Origin: a virus
Reading direction: 5' to 3' (one strand)
Virus record (IMG/VR): IMGVR_UViG_3300034117_001294
Span: 124,001 to 188,000 of that record
Length of the DNA stretch: 64,000 nucleotides
The position numbers and the translations under genes are program-made. The stretch's first letter is position 1; every line of letters begins with the position of its first letter. Of the stretch, positions 33,073 to 41,671 are shown one piece after another. The notes beneath the pieces were generated by a model that was not told the DNA's origin, ran no database searches, and saw only the letters and a program-made list of their open reading frames with translations.

Positions 33073-35430
33073 GTACCATTAGTAATCTACCCGTTATTGG
33101 TTCAATAACAACGGCAACTAGTATGCCTGTTGCTGACGGCAACCTAACTAAACAGATGACTGTAGGGCAGTTAGGCGAATTCATTAATAATGAATTAGTC
33201 ACATTCAATGTGTCAACGGCAACTACTAGCACTATTGGCGGAATTAAAATTGGCGATGGTTTAAATATTGACCAAGAAGGATTTTTAAATGTAACAACTG
33301 TTGCTACTACTGCAACTACTTCTACTCTAGGAACAATTATAGTAGGCGACGGTTTAGAAATTGTTGAAGGTGTAGTCAATGTAGTTTCAATGGGTGCAAC
33401 TGGTGCTCGGGGTGCAACTGGCACTAGAGGATCGACTGGTGCAACTGGTCCTAGACTGACCGCAGTAATTTCAACTTCAAGACCATCGGTGGCAGCGGCT
33501 GGGGACATGTGGCTTGATACTCAAGAAACAGGACAACTGTTTACTTACAACGGTTCTGTTTGGGTATCAGCAAGTCCTGGTGGTGCTGTTGGAGAAACGG
33601 GAGCAACTGGTTCAGTCGGTGCTACGGGTGCAACTGGGTATCAGGGTGCCACCGGTGCTACCGGATTTACTGGCGGGCCAGGTGCTACAGGCTTAACCGG
33701 TGCAACTGGTGCCCAAGGCATTCCTGGCACATTTGCAGGTCAAGGGTCTACTGGTGCAAGCGGATTGCCGGGCGTAGACGGTGCAACTGGTGCAACTGGT
33801 AGTGGTAGCACAGGTGCAACCGGAGTTGGTTTCATTCCTTTGTATTCTCAAACTACTGCAACTATCAGTTTAAACACTGTAACTTTCGTAACTCATTTAT
33901 CGTCTAGTACTGTAGCGTATACAGTAAGTTCTAGAGTAAGGGCTACTGCGGACGCTGATATTTTATCAAACTTTGACGGCATTGTTGAAAGTTTTATTGG
34001 AGATCAGCTCACTATTAGACCGTTAACTAGCTTTGGTGCAGGAACATTCCAAGCATGGACTATAACATTAGTCGGCGGACAAGGTGCTAGAGGTTCTACA
34101 GGACCGGATGGTGCTACCGGAGCAACGGGTATTGGATCTACTGGTGCTACCGGTGCTACTGGACCTCAAGGTGCTACTGGTGCAGGTGCTACAGGTGCTC
34201 AGGGAGAAATTGGATCTACTGGTGCTACCGGTGCTACTGGACTTCAAGGGGCAACAGGTAGTGGTAGTACAGGTGCTACAGGAAATATTGGATCAACTGG
34301 TGCTACAGGTGCTACAGGTGCAACTGGGCCAGTTGGTTCAACAGGTGCTACAGGTGCTACAGGTGCTACTGGTCCTCAAGGTGCTACTGGGCCCCAAGGC
34401 ATTCCTGGAACGTTTGCAGGTCAAGGAGCAACAGGTGCTCAGGGAGAAATTGGATCTACTGGTGCAACTGGATTGCAAGGCGGCACAGGTTCTACTGGAC
34501 CTCAAGGATCTGAAGGAAATATTGGTGCTACTGGTGCTCAGGGATCAACTGGTGCAACCGGAGCAGGTGCAACTGGAGCGACAGGTGCTATTGGAGCAAC
34601 AGGTGCTACTGGTGCTACTGGTCCAGCAGGTGCTACAGGATCTGGTGCTACAGGTGCAACCGGTGCACAGGGTGCTACAGGCCCACAGGGACAAAACGGT
34701 GCCACCGGTCAAGGTGCTTCAGGTTCAACTGGACCGCAAGGTGATCAAGGATCAACAGGAGCAACCGGATTAACAGGTTCAACTGGTCTGGGTGCCACAG
34801 GTTCAACTGGTGCAACTGGATTCATCGGTGCTACAGGTGCCGTTGGTGAGTTCGGTAGTACAGGTGCTACAGGTATTCAAGGCACTACCGGAGCGTTTGG
34901 AGCAACAGGTGCTACAGGACCGACTGGAACTAGAGGATCAACAGGGGCTACTGGCCCAGCAGGTGCTACTGGTAGTGGTTCTACCGGTGCTACAGGTGCA
35001 GCCGGACAGTTTGGGTCTACTGGGGCTACAGGGCAATGGGGATCTACTGGTGCTACTGGTCTATGGGGATCTACTGGTGCCACTGGTCCAACAGGATCAA
35101 CTGGACCTGGATACCTACAACTAATTTCTACATCAACTACCTTAGTTATAACTACCAGTACTTCGACTTTTGTATTTCAAGTTGATAAAGCATACGGAAC
35201 TAATGCGTATACAACATCAACTCGTGTTCGTGCAGTGGCATTTACCAGTACTGCATTTAGCACAGTTATTGACGGCTACGTTGAATGGTATACTGGCACT
35301 AATATAGGTATTGCTCCATATACCATTAACGGGCCGGGAACATTTAAAGATTGGTCTATTAGTCTTACTGGTGCAAGAGGATTTCAAGGATTTACAGGTG
35401 CCACTGGTCCTGCTGGTGCAACAGGTGCAA
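30680..35430 (+). repeat. Collagen-coding DNA repeats (GGTGCTACTGGTGCAAC-type)
   Basis: Hundreds of 9-bp units such as GGTGC(T/A)AC(T/A) encode Gly-Ala-Thr runs at about 30680-31225, 31390-32160, 32250-32560, 33585-33830 and 34080-35105, with a further block at 36150-36560. The pattern is protein-driven and in frame, with synonymous variation between units. Confidence 0.9.
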
Positions 35431-36017
35431 TTGCAAATCCATTAAGTAGCGTCTTTACAATTACAAATACTACCAGTGCAACTTCAACAAACTCTGGTGC
35501 TCTACAAGTTGTAGGTGGTGCTGGCATTGGCGGAAACTTACATGTTGGCGGAAATATTTCAGTCAATAATAGTCAGGCTGTAAACGGCCCTGCATTCTCA
35601 GTTTATCCAGACTCGGGAGTAACGCAGACAATTACTTCTGGAACACAACAAAAAGTGTTGTTCCAACTTGAAGATTTTGACACTAATGGAAATTTTGCCA
35701 GTTCAAGATTTACGCCCACTGTTGCAGGTTATTATCAACTAAATGCCGCAGTTCGCATAAGCGGTACTATGGGTACTGGTGAAAGCATGTTAGTTATTTG
35801 GAAAAATGGATCAGAGTATAAGCGTGGTTGGAATGCAAGTGGCACAGAAGTAGGTGCTAGTTTCTTTAGCATGGGCGTAAGCACTATAGCTTATGCTAAC
35901 GGAACTGGAGATTATTTTGAAGTCTATATTCAACAGACTAGCGGCAGCAGTAAAGATATTACCGTTGCTGGCGGAAACATTACATGGTTTAACGGCTGCA
36001 TGATGCGTGGTGCGTAA
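33069..36017 (+). CDS. Collagen-like fibre protein 2 with C-terminal C1q-like domain, 982 aa
   Basis: It begins in the stop of fibre protein 1 (ATGA). The anchor [18 protein letters not shown] is shared with it. Gly-Ala-Thr collagen blocks alternate with globular inserts; two inserts are related to each other ([14 protein letters not shown]... and [15 protein letters not shown]..., each ending GxGTFxxWxI(T/S)L(V/T)G). The last 135 residues fit a C1q/TNF-type jelly roll: [56 protein letters not shown]. The C1q head would form the trimeric tip that binds the cell surface, the same architecture as animal C1q and adiponectin. Confidence 0.85.
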   Translation: MSTISNLPVIGSITTATSMPVADGNLTKQMTVGQLGEFINNELVTFNVSTATTSTIGGIKIGDGLNIDQEGFLNVTTVATTATTSTLGTIIVGDGLEIVEGVVNVVSMGATGARGATGTRGSTGATGPRLTAVISTSRPSVAAAGDMWLDTQETGQLFTYNGSVWVSASPGGAVGETGATGSVGATGATGYQGATGATGFTGGPGATGLTGATGAQGIPGTFAGQGSTGASGLPGVDGATGATGSGSTGATGVGFIPLYSQTTATISLNTVTFVTHLSSSTVAYTVSSRVRATADADILSNFDGIVESFIGDQLTIRPLTSFGAGTFQAWTITLVGGQGARGSTGPDGATGATGIGSTGATGATGPQGATGAGATGAQGEIGSTGATGATGLQGATGSGSTGATGNIGSTGATGATGATGPVGSTGATGATGATGPQGATGPQGIPGTFAGQGATGAQGEIGSTGATGLQGGTGSTGPQGSEGNIGATGAQGSTGATGAGATGATGAIGATGATGATGPAGATGSGATGATGAQGATGPQGQNGATGQGASGSTGPQGDQGSTGATGLTGSTGLGATGSTGATGFIGATGAVGEFGSTGATGIQGTTGAFGATGATGPTGTRGSTGATGPAGATGSGSTGATGAAGQFGSTGATGQWGSTGATGLWGSTGATGPTGSTGPGYLQLISTSTTLVITTSTSTFVFQVDKAYGTNAYTTSTRVRAVAFTSTAFSTVIDGYVEWYTGTNIGIAPYTINGPGTFKDWSISLTGARGFQGFTGATGPAGATGAIANPLSSVFTITNTTSATSTNSGALQVVGGAGIGGNLHVGGNISVNNSQAVNGPAFSVYPDSGVTQTITSGTQQKVLFQLEDFDTNGNFASSRFTPTVAGYYQLNAAVRISGTMGTGESMLVIWKNGSEYKRGWNASGTEVGASFFSMGVSTIAYANGTGDYFEVYIQQTSGSSKDITVAGGNITWFNGCMMRGA

Positions 36018-36038
36018 TTAGAAATATAGGAATACACA

Positions 36039-36872
36039 ATGGCAATTCAATTTCCATCAAGCCCGATAGCTGGTCAAGTTTACACTTACAACGGCAGTCT
36101 TTGGGTTTATAACAGCACATCAACAGCATGGGTTGCAGGCCCATTACCTAGAGGTGCCACAGGTGCAACTGGTATGCCGGGTGCCACAGGTCCTAGAGGA
36201 TTAGACGGAACTGTAGCGTTTGCAGGTGCTACTGGTGCAACTGGGCAAAGTGGATCAACAGGACCGGGTGGTGCTACCGGATTGCAAGGAATCCCCGGAA
36301 CTGCGGCAGCACAGGGCAGCACAGGTGCTACTGGCCCTCAAGGGGCAACCGGACCACAAGGAGCTACTGGTCAAGGTGCCACAGGTGCTACGGGTGCAAT
36401 TGGTTCGTCCGGTGCTACTGGTACTGGCAATGACGGTTCTACTGGTGCTACTGGTCTAAGAGGGGCAACAGGTGCTACTGGTATTACTGGTGCAACGGGT
36501 CAAATAGGCCTAACTGGCTCAACTGGACTAACTGGTGCAACAGGTAATCTAGGAGCAACTGGGGCTGTTACAGTAGTGGGCAATACTTACACTGTGCAGA
36601 CTCTTTACATCTCAACGCTAACTGTTACCGGAGTAAGCACTGCTGCAACTATTCAATCAGGCAACGATCTTAATTTACGGGCTGCTGGACAAATTACTGT
36701 TAACAGTCCTTTTGTATTAACTACTGCAACTACTGCACAATTATCTGCGTTAGGTGCAATTACACGACAAGGTGCAATACTTTATGTAGTAGATGCTGCG
36801 GGCGGTGGGCAACCTTGTTTCTATGACGGAGCCAATTGGAGACTATTCACTGATAGAACAGTGATATCGTAA
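36039..36872 (+). CDS. Short collagen-like fibre protein 3, 277 aa
   Basis: The N-terminus [30 protein letters not shown] is a module known from phage fibres (the FPxxPxxGQ.yT.nG..W.yn...W pattern). About 45 Gly-X-Y triplets follow, and the last 95 residues are a beta/helical end domain ([37 protein letters not shown]), again typical of fibre ends. Likely a shorter trimeric fibre or adaptor co-expressed with the two longer collagen-like proteins. Confidence 0.8.
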   Translation: MAIQFPSSPIAGQVYTYNGSLWVYNSTSTAWVAGPLPRGATGATGMPGATGPRGLDGTVAFAGATGATGQSGSTGPGGATGLQGIPGTAAAQGSTGATGPQGATGPQGATGQGATGATGAIGSSGATGTGNDGSTGATGLRGATGATGITGATGQIGLTGSTGLTGATGNLGATGAVTVVGNTYTVQTLYISTLTVTGVSTAATIQSGNDLNLRAAGQITVNSPFVLTTATTAQLSALGAITRQGAILYVVDAAGGGQPCFYDGANWRLFTDRTVIS

Positions 36873-36875
36873 GGA

Positions 36876-38450
36876 ATGTCAATGTTACGAAAATATTATG
36901 TCGTAGTTGAAAATCCAAATGACAAGCCCGGCGTTCATGCAGATTTGACTACGGATTATTCAGACGAAGCCATTCCAGAACGTGCCGTAGAAATCATTAA
37001 CCCAATGCTGCACAGTGAGCACAATTCTACTGTGATGCTAACTGACGAAGAAGCGGCGGCACTGATGTCCGATCTTAGGATCAAAGAAGTTCATAGAGAT
37101 CCTGTTGAAATGGGCGTTAAGAAAAGAACAACAGGTATTAGAACTGGTGTTTTTAACAAATCAGTTGAGCCTTTTCAGACTTCAAAAAATTGGGGTTTGA
37201 TTAGATGCCTAAGCACAGTGACTAATTTTCCAACAGGGTTTGGGTCTAGTACTGGTCCATTTACTTTTAATCTAAATGGTTCAGGAGTTGATATAATTAT
37301 TATCGATACAGGTGTCGAGCCTAACCATCCAGAATTTGCAGTTAATGCAGACGGTACTGGAGGTAGCAGAGTTGTAGATTACGACTGGACACAGCACGGA
37401 ATTATTACATCTGCACCCACAGGCGGGTTCTTAGGGGACTGCGATGGACATGGCAGCAACTGTGCCAGCATTGCGGCAGGCAATACACAGGGTTGGGCAC
37501 CGGGTGCAAATATCTATAGTCTACGTTCAGTTGGTTCAGGTGCGGCAACAGAATACGATATAACAGATGGCAGAGAATTAGGACTGTTAGATGACTTTGA
37601 AGTTTGGCAAACTATCAGAGCATTTCATGTAGCTAAGTCTGTAGATCCCACAACTGGTTACAAGAGACCTACTATTGTTAATTGCAGTTTTGGTTTCTTT
37701 TATAGCTACACAAGAGTAACAGGTATTAGATATCGTAGTACTAACTATGCCGTATCAACTACTACTGCGGCATACGGAACTATCGGAATTCCCGAAGGTG
37801 GCATAGGTGTACACGGATATTTCTATCCTGCATTAAATGCTGAAATAGAAAGTTGTATCAATGCCGGAGTTATTGTAGTAGCTGCTGCCGGTAACGATCG
37901 TCATAAAATTGATGTCAGCGGTGGTCTCGATTATAACAACTATTGGACTGAATATACGGGCTTTACTTATTATTACCATAGAGGATCAACTCCTGCAGGT
38001 ACTAATGGAGTAATCTGTGTCGGTGCAATTGCAGCCTATGCAACTGCTGCGGTTAATCCCGAACATAAACGAGATTTTAGCTGCACAGGACCCGGGGTAG
38101 ATATATGGGCCCCAGGAGATTATATTATGGGTGCATATGCAAATAGTGCATATGCATATCCTGCGGTAGCGGATCCTAGAAATTCTAATTACTATCTAAA
38201 TGCCGTATCCGGAACCAGTCAAGCATGTCCACAGGTAGTGGGTGTATTGGCCAATGTGTTACAGGCAAGACCACAGATGACTCAACAACAGTGTTTAAAT
38301 TGGACAACTTCTACAGGCAGCACATGGAAAGTTAACGAAAGTTATTACGGCGGTTCTGGCTACACTAACTGGGGCAGCTTACAAGGTGGCTCAGCTAAAG
38401 CATTGTATCAGGTTTTTAATTCTGCAACACCCCTCACAATCTTCGGATAA
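36876..38450 (+). CDS. Subtilisin-like serine protease (S8 family)
   Basis: A 524-aa protein with all S8 catalytic segments: IIIIDTGVEPNHPEF with Asp144, DCDGHGSNCASIAAG with His192, AAAGNDR with the oxyanion Asn340, and VSGTSQACPQVVGV with Ser448. The first 110 residues look like a pro-region or a docking domain; no signal peptide is seen. It lies 3 nt after a fibre gene in the late virion operon, so it is probably carried on the particle, where it could cut host surface proteins or process the fibres. The C-terminus is short after the Ser motif. Family assignment is firm; location is inferred from context. Confidence 0.88.
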   Translation: MSMLRKYYVVVENPNDKPGVHADLTTDYSDEAIPERAVEIINPMLHSEHNSTVMLTDEEAAALMSDLRIKEVHRDPVEMGVKKRTTGIRTGVFNKSVEPFQTSKNWGLIRCLSTVTNFPTGFGSSTGPFTFNLNGSGVDIIIIDTGVEPNHPEFAVNADGTGGSRVVDYDWTQHGIITSAPTGGFLGDCDGHGSNCASIAAGNTQGWAPGANIYSLRSVGSGAATEYDITDGRELGLLDDFEVWQTIRAFHVAKSVDPTTGYKRPTIVNCSFGFFYSYTRVTGIRYRSTNYAVSTTTAAYGTIGIPEGGIGVHGYFYPALNAEIESCINAGVIVVAAAGNDRHKIDVSGGLDYNNYWTEYTGFTYYYHRGSTPAGTNGVICVGAIAAYATAAVNPEHKRDFSCTGPGVDIWAPGDYIMGAYANSAYAYPAVADPRNSNYYLNAVSGTSQACPQVVGVLANVLQARPQMTQQQCLNWTTSTGSTWKVNESYYGGSGYTNWGSLQGGSAKALYQVFNSATPLTIFG

Positions 38451-38453
38451 ATA
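38446..38453 (+). promoter_or_regulatory. Late-promoter-like box
   Basis: GATAAATA (38446-38453) overlaps the protease stop codon and lies 25 nt before the ATG at 38478; it matches the T4 late consensus TATAAATA except for the first base. AGAGAG precedes the ATG. Confidence 0.5.
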
Positions 38454-38477
38454 TCTACTGTTCTTAGAGAGAAACAT

Positions 38478-39056
38478 ATGTCAAGCACCGTAACCAATTT
38501 TAGTAACAATATCAATGTTTTATATCCTGTGCCAGGAGTAGATAACGATACTCAGGGATTTCGAGATAACTTTGCCAGCATCAAAAATGCACTGCAATCT
38601 GCGGCCCAAGAATTAACTCAACTAGAATTAACTTCTGTAAAACTAAACGATGTAAATGACTACGGATACGAAGGCAGCATATATCGAGGAGTGCTCAAAG
38701 CAACAGGTATTGCAGGAACAGTTATTGATGACATATCATCAAGTACTCAAATAAACTATCAACTAGGTGGATATCATAAAGTTACTGTAGACGGTGCTGC
38801 AACCTTAACAGTGATCAACTGGCCATCTGATAGCAACATATATTCAACAGTAAGGTTTGAAATCTTAAACGCAACTACGTTAACAGGAACTATCAGTTTT
38901 ACACAAGGTAGTAATGTGTTAAAGAAGGAAGCAAGTTTAACATTACCGCACGTTTTAGGAACTAATACAGAAGTATCTCACATATTTGAAATGTCAACTG
39001 CTGATGCAGGAGACACTGTATTCATAAAGTTTATCGGCACATATACTAATGTTTAA
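38478..39056 (+). CDS. Virion-associated beta-rich protein, 192 aa
   Basis: The N-terminal segment VPGVDNDTQGFRDNFASIKNAL is the GDxxxxxRxNFxxIxxAL-type start of several proteins in this block (compare the GDSLRVAFHKINQNF module of the gene at 27276). The remainder is a single beta domain (NYQLGGYHKVTVDGAATLTVINWP). It probably decorates or links fibres. It overlaps the next gene by 8 nt. Confidence 0.6.
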   Translation: MSSTVTNFSNNINVLYPVPGVDNDTQGFRDNFASIKNALQSAAQELTQLELTSVKLNDVNDYGYEGSIYRGVLKATGIAGTVIDDISSSTQINYQLGGYHKVTVDGAATLTVINWPSDSNIYSTVRFEILNATTLTGTISFTQGSNVLKKEASLTLPHVLGTNTEVSHIFEMSTADAGDTVFIKFIGTYTNV

Positions 39057-39291
39057 CCCGTTGCTGGCAAATCCTGCTGATTTAAAAGATGCAGAACTAG
39101 AACAAAGAATTTTAGATCTCTCTAGAAAGTACGGTATTGCAGCAAGAACAGGAATGAATCAGGTATTACCACAAATTATTGTTGTGCTTAATACCTATAG
39201 AGAAGAAATGGCCAAACGGAATCAAGCAGCATTACAGGGTGCAACTAAGAAGAATAATGGCAATATTGACGACTTGATTAACGTAGATTAA
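39049..39291 (+). CDS. Small helical protein, 80 aa
   Basis: Mainly helical: ANPADLKDAELEQRILDLSRKYGIAAR, then LPQIIVVLNTYREEMAKRNQAAL. I associate proteins starting MFNPLL...L.D.ELE.KI.ELSKKY with marine T4-like phages but know no function. It overlaps the virion gene upstream, and its stop is followed after 17 nt by the DnaE-like fragment gene. Confidence 0.6.
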   Translation: MFNPLLANPADLKDAELEQRILDLSRKYGIAARTGMNQVLPQIIVVLNTYREEMAKRNQAALQGATKKNNGNIDDLINVD

Positions 39292-39308
39292 TATGTTAAA
39301 CTTGTTAA

Positions 39309-39833
39309 ATGAGATCTGACAACTACGGACAGTTAATATTAAACACAGACGATGCATTTAAGGCATTGTATTCTGGTAAAATCAAAAGTCTTGATAAGAT
39401 TTTATTTGACGATACCGCAGAAATTAAACAATTCAATGCTGCCGTCAAGGAAAACTTTGAACATACTGCCCTTTTAAAGATTTACCAACAACCTGCAGAT
39501 GTTGATTCTGTAGAGCTATTTGACAAAACTAATCAAAGTAATTGGTTTATGCCCGACAATTACTGCCCGGATTTGATACAACAAATTTACGGAATGTGCA
39601 AAACTGACGAACAAAGAGATAGAGTAAGTTCAGAACTAGAACTGTTTATTCAGCATGGCATGCTGGACCTATTGTATTACCTTAAATACTTGGTAGACAC
39701 TATGCGTGAACATCAACTAATTTGGGGTGTAGGCAGAGGCAGTAGTGTGGCCAGTTATGTGCTGTACCTAATAGGTATCCATAAAGTAGATAGTATCAAA
39801 TACAAACTCGATATACATGAGTTTTTAAAATAA
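39309..39833 (+). CDS. DNA polymerase III alpha (DnaE)-like fragment, 174 aa
   Basis: The C-terminal 45 residues read WGVGRGSSVASYVLYLIGIHKVDSIKYKLDIHEFL. This matches the start of the catalytic palm of bacterial DnaE (GRGSxAxSLVAYxLxITxxDPIxYxLLFERFL), the helix and loop that bind incoming nucleotide. The catalytic aspartates that follow in real DnaE (PDxDxDF) are absent because the protein stops there. The N-terminal 125 residues are helical and could represent the preceding linker. It is either a remnant or a small protein that has kept this element for another use. It lies in the block with gp31-like and MazG. Confidence 0.65.
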   Translation: MRSDNYGQLILNTDDAFKALYSGKIKSLDKILFDDTAEIKQFNAAVKENFEHTALLKIYQQPADVDSVELFDKTNQSNWFMPDNYCPDLIQQIYGMCKTDEQRDRVSSELELFIQHGMLDLLYYLKYLVDTMREHQLIWGVGRGSSVASYVLYLIGIHKVDSIKYKLDIHEFLK

Positions 39834-39843
39834 GGAGTCAAAA

Positions 39844-40062
39844 ATGACACGTAAAGTATATAGAACAATGAAGGGCAAAGAAGTTGACATGGACCAACTT
39901 CTAGAAAAAAATCAACTAATGCCAGCAGTAGGCAATGTGCGAATGAATGCTCGTGGAGATGAATTAGGACCAGGCGGCAGGATTGTTAAGAAGCGTGAAG
40001 ACACTATTAATTCGTATTACGAAAGTAATCCAAACGCCACTATGAATAAAGGTAAAAAATGA
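39844..40062 (+). CDS. Small protein, 72 aa
   Basis: Unrecognised, highly polar and probably disordered: MTRKVYRTMKGKEVDMDQL, then NVRMNARGDELGPGGRIVKKRED. A strong ribosome-binding site (AAGGAG) lies before it. It overlaps the gp31-like gene by 4 nt. I associate the RMNARGDELGPGGxI segment with marine T4-like phage genomes, where it also has no assigned role. Confidence 0.6.
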   Translation: MTRKVYRTMKGKEVDMDQLLEKNQLMPAVGNVRMNARGDELGPGGRIVKKREDTINSYYESNPNATMNKGKK

Positions 40063-40439
40063 AAGTCATAGGAAAGATTGTTCCTATTCGAGACAAGGTA
40101 CTTGTGTCGGACATGAATTTTGACAGTCAGAAAACTTTTTCAGGTATTATCATTCCTAGTGACAACGGTAAGGTGCAAGGCATTCATCCACGATGGGCTA
40201 AGGTCTTTGCAGTCGGTCCTGAACAAAAAGAAGTAAAAGTAGGCGAATGGATTTTAGTAGAGCACGGCCGTTGGACCAGAAGTATCGAATATGAACTTGA
40301 AGATGGCGAGATGATCGAGTTGCGTATGGTAGATAATGCTGCTATACTAATGTCAGCTGACGAAGTTCCTAACGATGCATTATTTGCATTCCAAGTAGGA
40401 GCACCGGCTGAAAATACTTCTAATGTAGGAAAACAATGA
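40059..40439 (+). CDS. 31: GroES-like co-chaperonin (T4 gp31-like)
   Basis: A 126-aa protein with the GroES barrel pattern: IVPIRDKVLVSDM at the start, a mobile-loop region with hydrophobic GIIIPSDNG (compare GGIVLT/S of GroES), HPRWAKVFAVGPEQKEVKVGEWILVEHGRW and a final strand VDNAAILMSADEVP. In T4, gp31 replaces host GroES so that GroEL can fold the major capsid protein. The mobile loop here carries the conserved three-hydrophobic tip. Its neighbour MazG overlaps by 4 nt. Confidence 0.85.
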   Translation: MKVIGKIVPIRDKVLVSDMNFDSQKTFSGIIIPSDNGKVQGIHPRWAKVFAVGPEQKEVKVGEWILVEHGRWTRSIEYELEDGEMIELRMVDNAAILMSADEVPNDALFAFQVGAPAENTSNVGKQ

Positions 40440-40801
40440 CCAACCCATTTCGTGATCAAGAAAAGTTTATGCGGGCCTGTGACCAAACGGTCGAAGAGTT
40501 TAACCAAGAACAATTTAAAATGTATCTCGGATTAATTGAAGAAGAGTATAAAGAACTCAAAGAAGCTATTAATAATCATGATCAATTAGAAACGCTAGAT
40601 GCATTGATTGACATTCTAGTTGTTACTATTGGTACTATTCACAGTGCAGGTTATGATGCCGAAGGTGCATGGAAAGAAGTCATGAACACAAACTTTGCCA
40701 AGATTGACAAAGAAACTGGCAAGGTTCGCAAACGTGAAGATGGTAAGGTTCTCAAGCCAATAGGTTGGACGCCGCCGGATTTAAAACCGTTTGTAAAATA
40801 A
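40436..40801 (+). CDS. mazG: MazG-like nucleotide pyrophosphohydrolase
   Basis: A 121-aa protein of the all-alpha NTP-PPase superfamily: EEEYKELKEAI (ExxE at about residues 38-41) and ETLDALIDILVVTIGT (ExxD), the four acidic residues that bind magnesium. A C-terminal segment NFAKIDKETGKVRKREDGKVLKPIGW(T)PPD is usual in the HisE/MazG-like proteins of phages. Marine phages are thought to use it to alter nucleotide pools or stringent-response nucleotides, but substrate claims vary. A terminator-promoter element follows directly. Confidence 0.85.
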   Translation: MTNPFRDQEKFMRACDQTVEEFNQEQFKMYLGLIEEEYKELKEAINNHDQLETLDALIDILVVTIGTIHSAGYDAEGAWKEVMNTNFAKIDKETGKVRKREDGKVLKPIGWTPPDLKPFVK

Positions 40802-40805
40802 CACC

Positions 40806-40830
40806 AAAGGGTCTTGACAGACCCTTTTTT
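40806..40830 (+). terminator. Intrinsic terminator whose loop is a -35 box
   Basis: AAAGGGTC (40806-40813) pairs with GACCCTTT (40820-40827), and T continues to 40830. The six-base loop, 40814-40819, is exactly TTGACA, the -35 of the overlapping promoter. Confidence 0.88.
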
Positions 40831-40842
40831 AATCTCTACAAT
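40814..40842 (+). promoter_or_regulatory. Sigma70 promoter nested in a terminator, leaderless mRNA
   Basis: TTGACA (40814-40819), 17 bp, TACAAT (40837-40842). Start predicted at 40849, which is the A of the next ATG, so translation would begin at the transcript's first base. Confidence 0.8.
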
Positions 40843-40848
40843 ATTTGT

Positions 40849-41097
40849 ATGGGATATAAACATTCATACGATATTATCGAAGCCACTAACCAAATACGTG
40901 CTGCGGCACGTGAGTGTAGTAATCCACGCAATGACGGATTTGTTGCCTGGGGTGTTAAACAAGACCTGTATCAACTGAAATGGCAGTTGGACAAATTATT
41001 AAAAGAATGTCCAACATTTAGTCCGGAAGAGGAATGGTTACATGAGCAAGAGCAAAAACGGATCATTAACATCCTTAGCACAGATAAACCTGTATAA
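40849..41097 (+). CDS. Hypothetical helical protein, 82 aa
   Basis: The ATG at 40849 sits at the predicted transcription start and has no ribosome-binding site. The frame continues upstream through the terminator but without a plausible signal. The protein is helical (YDIIEATNQIRAAARECSN, KQDLYQLKWQLDKLLKECPTF) with two cysteines. Its function is not recognised. The end overlaps the following gene by 56 nt. Confidence 0.65.
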   Translation: MGYKHSYDIIEATNQIRAAARECSNPRNDGFVAWGVKQDLYQLKWQLDKLLKECPTFSPEEEWLHEQEQKRIINILSTDKPV

Positions 41098-41359
41098 AGA
41101 ATTTACAGATGAACTGCAAAAAGACCCTGCACGGTTAAAAACATTTTTGCGTAAAATTATGGGGCTGCCTCATATTACGTTGGAAGGTAAAGAAAAGGAC
41201 AATGTTTTATTGTTGTTAGCATTAATGGAGCCGTTCAAGGCTACTAACAATCAGCACAGTTTTACAGAGTACTATATAATTGGTGAGACAGAATATCATG
41301 TTACTACCTTCCCTGGAGAAGATGTAATTGTTGACAAAATGTTAAAGGAAGAAGAATGA
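41042..41359 (+). CDS. Hypothetical protein, 105 aa
   Basis: Unrecognised. The N-terminal half is helical and basic (INLYKEFTDELQKDPARLKTFLRKIMGL), then a hydrophobic helix (DNVLLLLALMEPF), then strands (FTEYYIIGETEYHVTTF). It may be a small regulatory protein. The stop overlaps the ATG of the zinc-knuckle gene. Confidence 0.55.
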   Translation: MSKSKNGSLTSLAQINLYKEFTDELQKDPARLKTFLRKIMGLPHITLEGKEKDNVLLLLALMEPFKATNNQHSFTEYYIIGETEYHVTTFPGEDVIVDKMLKEEE

Positions 41360-41508
41360 AGTGTAATTTTTGTAGGAAAGAAATCGCACCAGATTGCGAC
41401 TATAATCAGGGCCGCTGCCCCTATCGTGAGCCTATGCTGACAAATTATCATTTTAGATTTTACAATCTAATACAAACTATTAAAGGATTTTTCAAACGTG
41501 GAAATTGA
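41356..41508 (+). CDS. Small Cys-rich (zinc-knuckle-like) protein, 50 aa
   Basis: ATG at 41356 overlaps the upstream stop (ATGA). The N-terminal MKCNFCRKEI, DCDYNQGRCPY gives a C-x2-C ... C-x6-C pattern that can bind zinc. The C-terminus is helical and basic (FYNLIQTIKGFFKRGN). The function is unknown. Confidence 0.6.
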   Translation: MKCNFCRKEIAPDCDYNQGRCPYREPMLTNYHFRFYNLIQTIKGFFKRGN

Positions 41509-41671
41509 AGTACAACCAAAAGATACTAGCAAGGGACATTTTTATGTCAGCATTTGTAAGAGTGCAGTACGTATTGCCGCAGGTGCAGCCCTTATTATGG
41601 GGTCATTAGTTGTGTGCGGTGCTTTGCTTATTCTAGCAGAAATTCTAGGCATTGTTGAGGAAGTGGTATGA
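41498..41671 (+). CDS. Small membrane protein, 57 aa
   Basis: GTG at 41498 opens a frame that overlaps the end of the previous gene by 11 nt and the next ATG by 4 nt. A polar N-terminus (EIEVQPKDTSKGHFYVS) leads into one long hydrophobic span (AAGAALIMGSLVVCGALLILAEILGIV). The GTG start is inferred from overlap and reading continuity. Confidence 0.5.
   Translation: MEIEVQPKDTSKGHFYVSICKSAVRIAAGAALIMGSLVVCGALLILAEILGIVEEVV

Noticed and set aside
30680-35105. Dense short direct repeats resembling a CRISPR array or satellite DNA
   Set aside because: The repeats are 9 bp, continuous, in frame and encode Gly-X-Y collagen; there are no spacers of constant length.
30757-36322. Long open frames on the minus strand and in other plus frames across the collagen genes
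   Set aside because: They are by-products of the GGTGCTACT repeats (Cys/Ser/Thr- or Val/Leu/Gln-only products) with no start signals.
36876-38450. T4 gp21-type prohead protease
   Set aside because: The catalytic layout is Asp-His-Ser of the subtilisin family, not that of the herpes-assemblin-like prohead proteases.
39309-39833. A working phage replicative DNA polymerase III
   Set aside because: Only the first palm segment is present and the catalytic aspartates are missing.
41329-41357. TTGACA near 41329 as a promoter
   Set aside because: At 17 bp spacing the -10 position is GAATGA, which does not match; the sequence is within a coding region.
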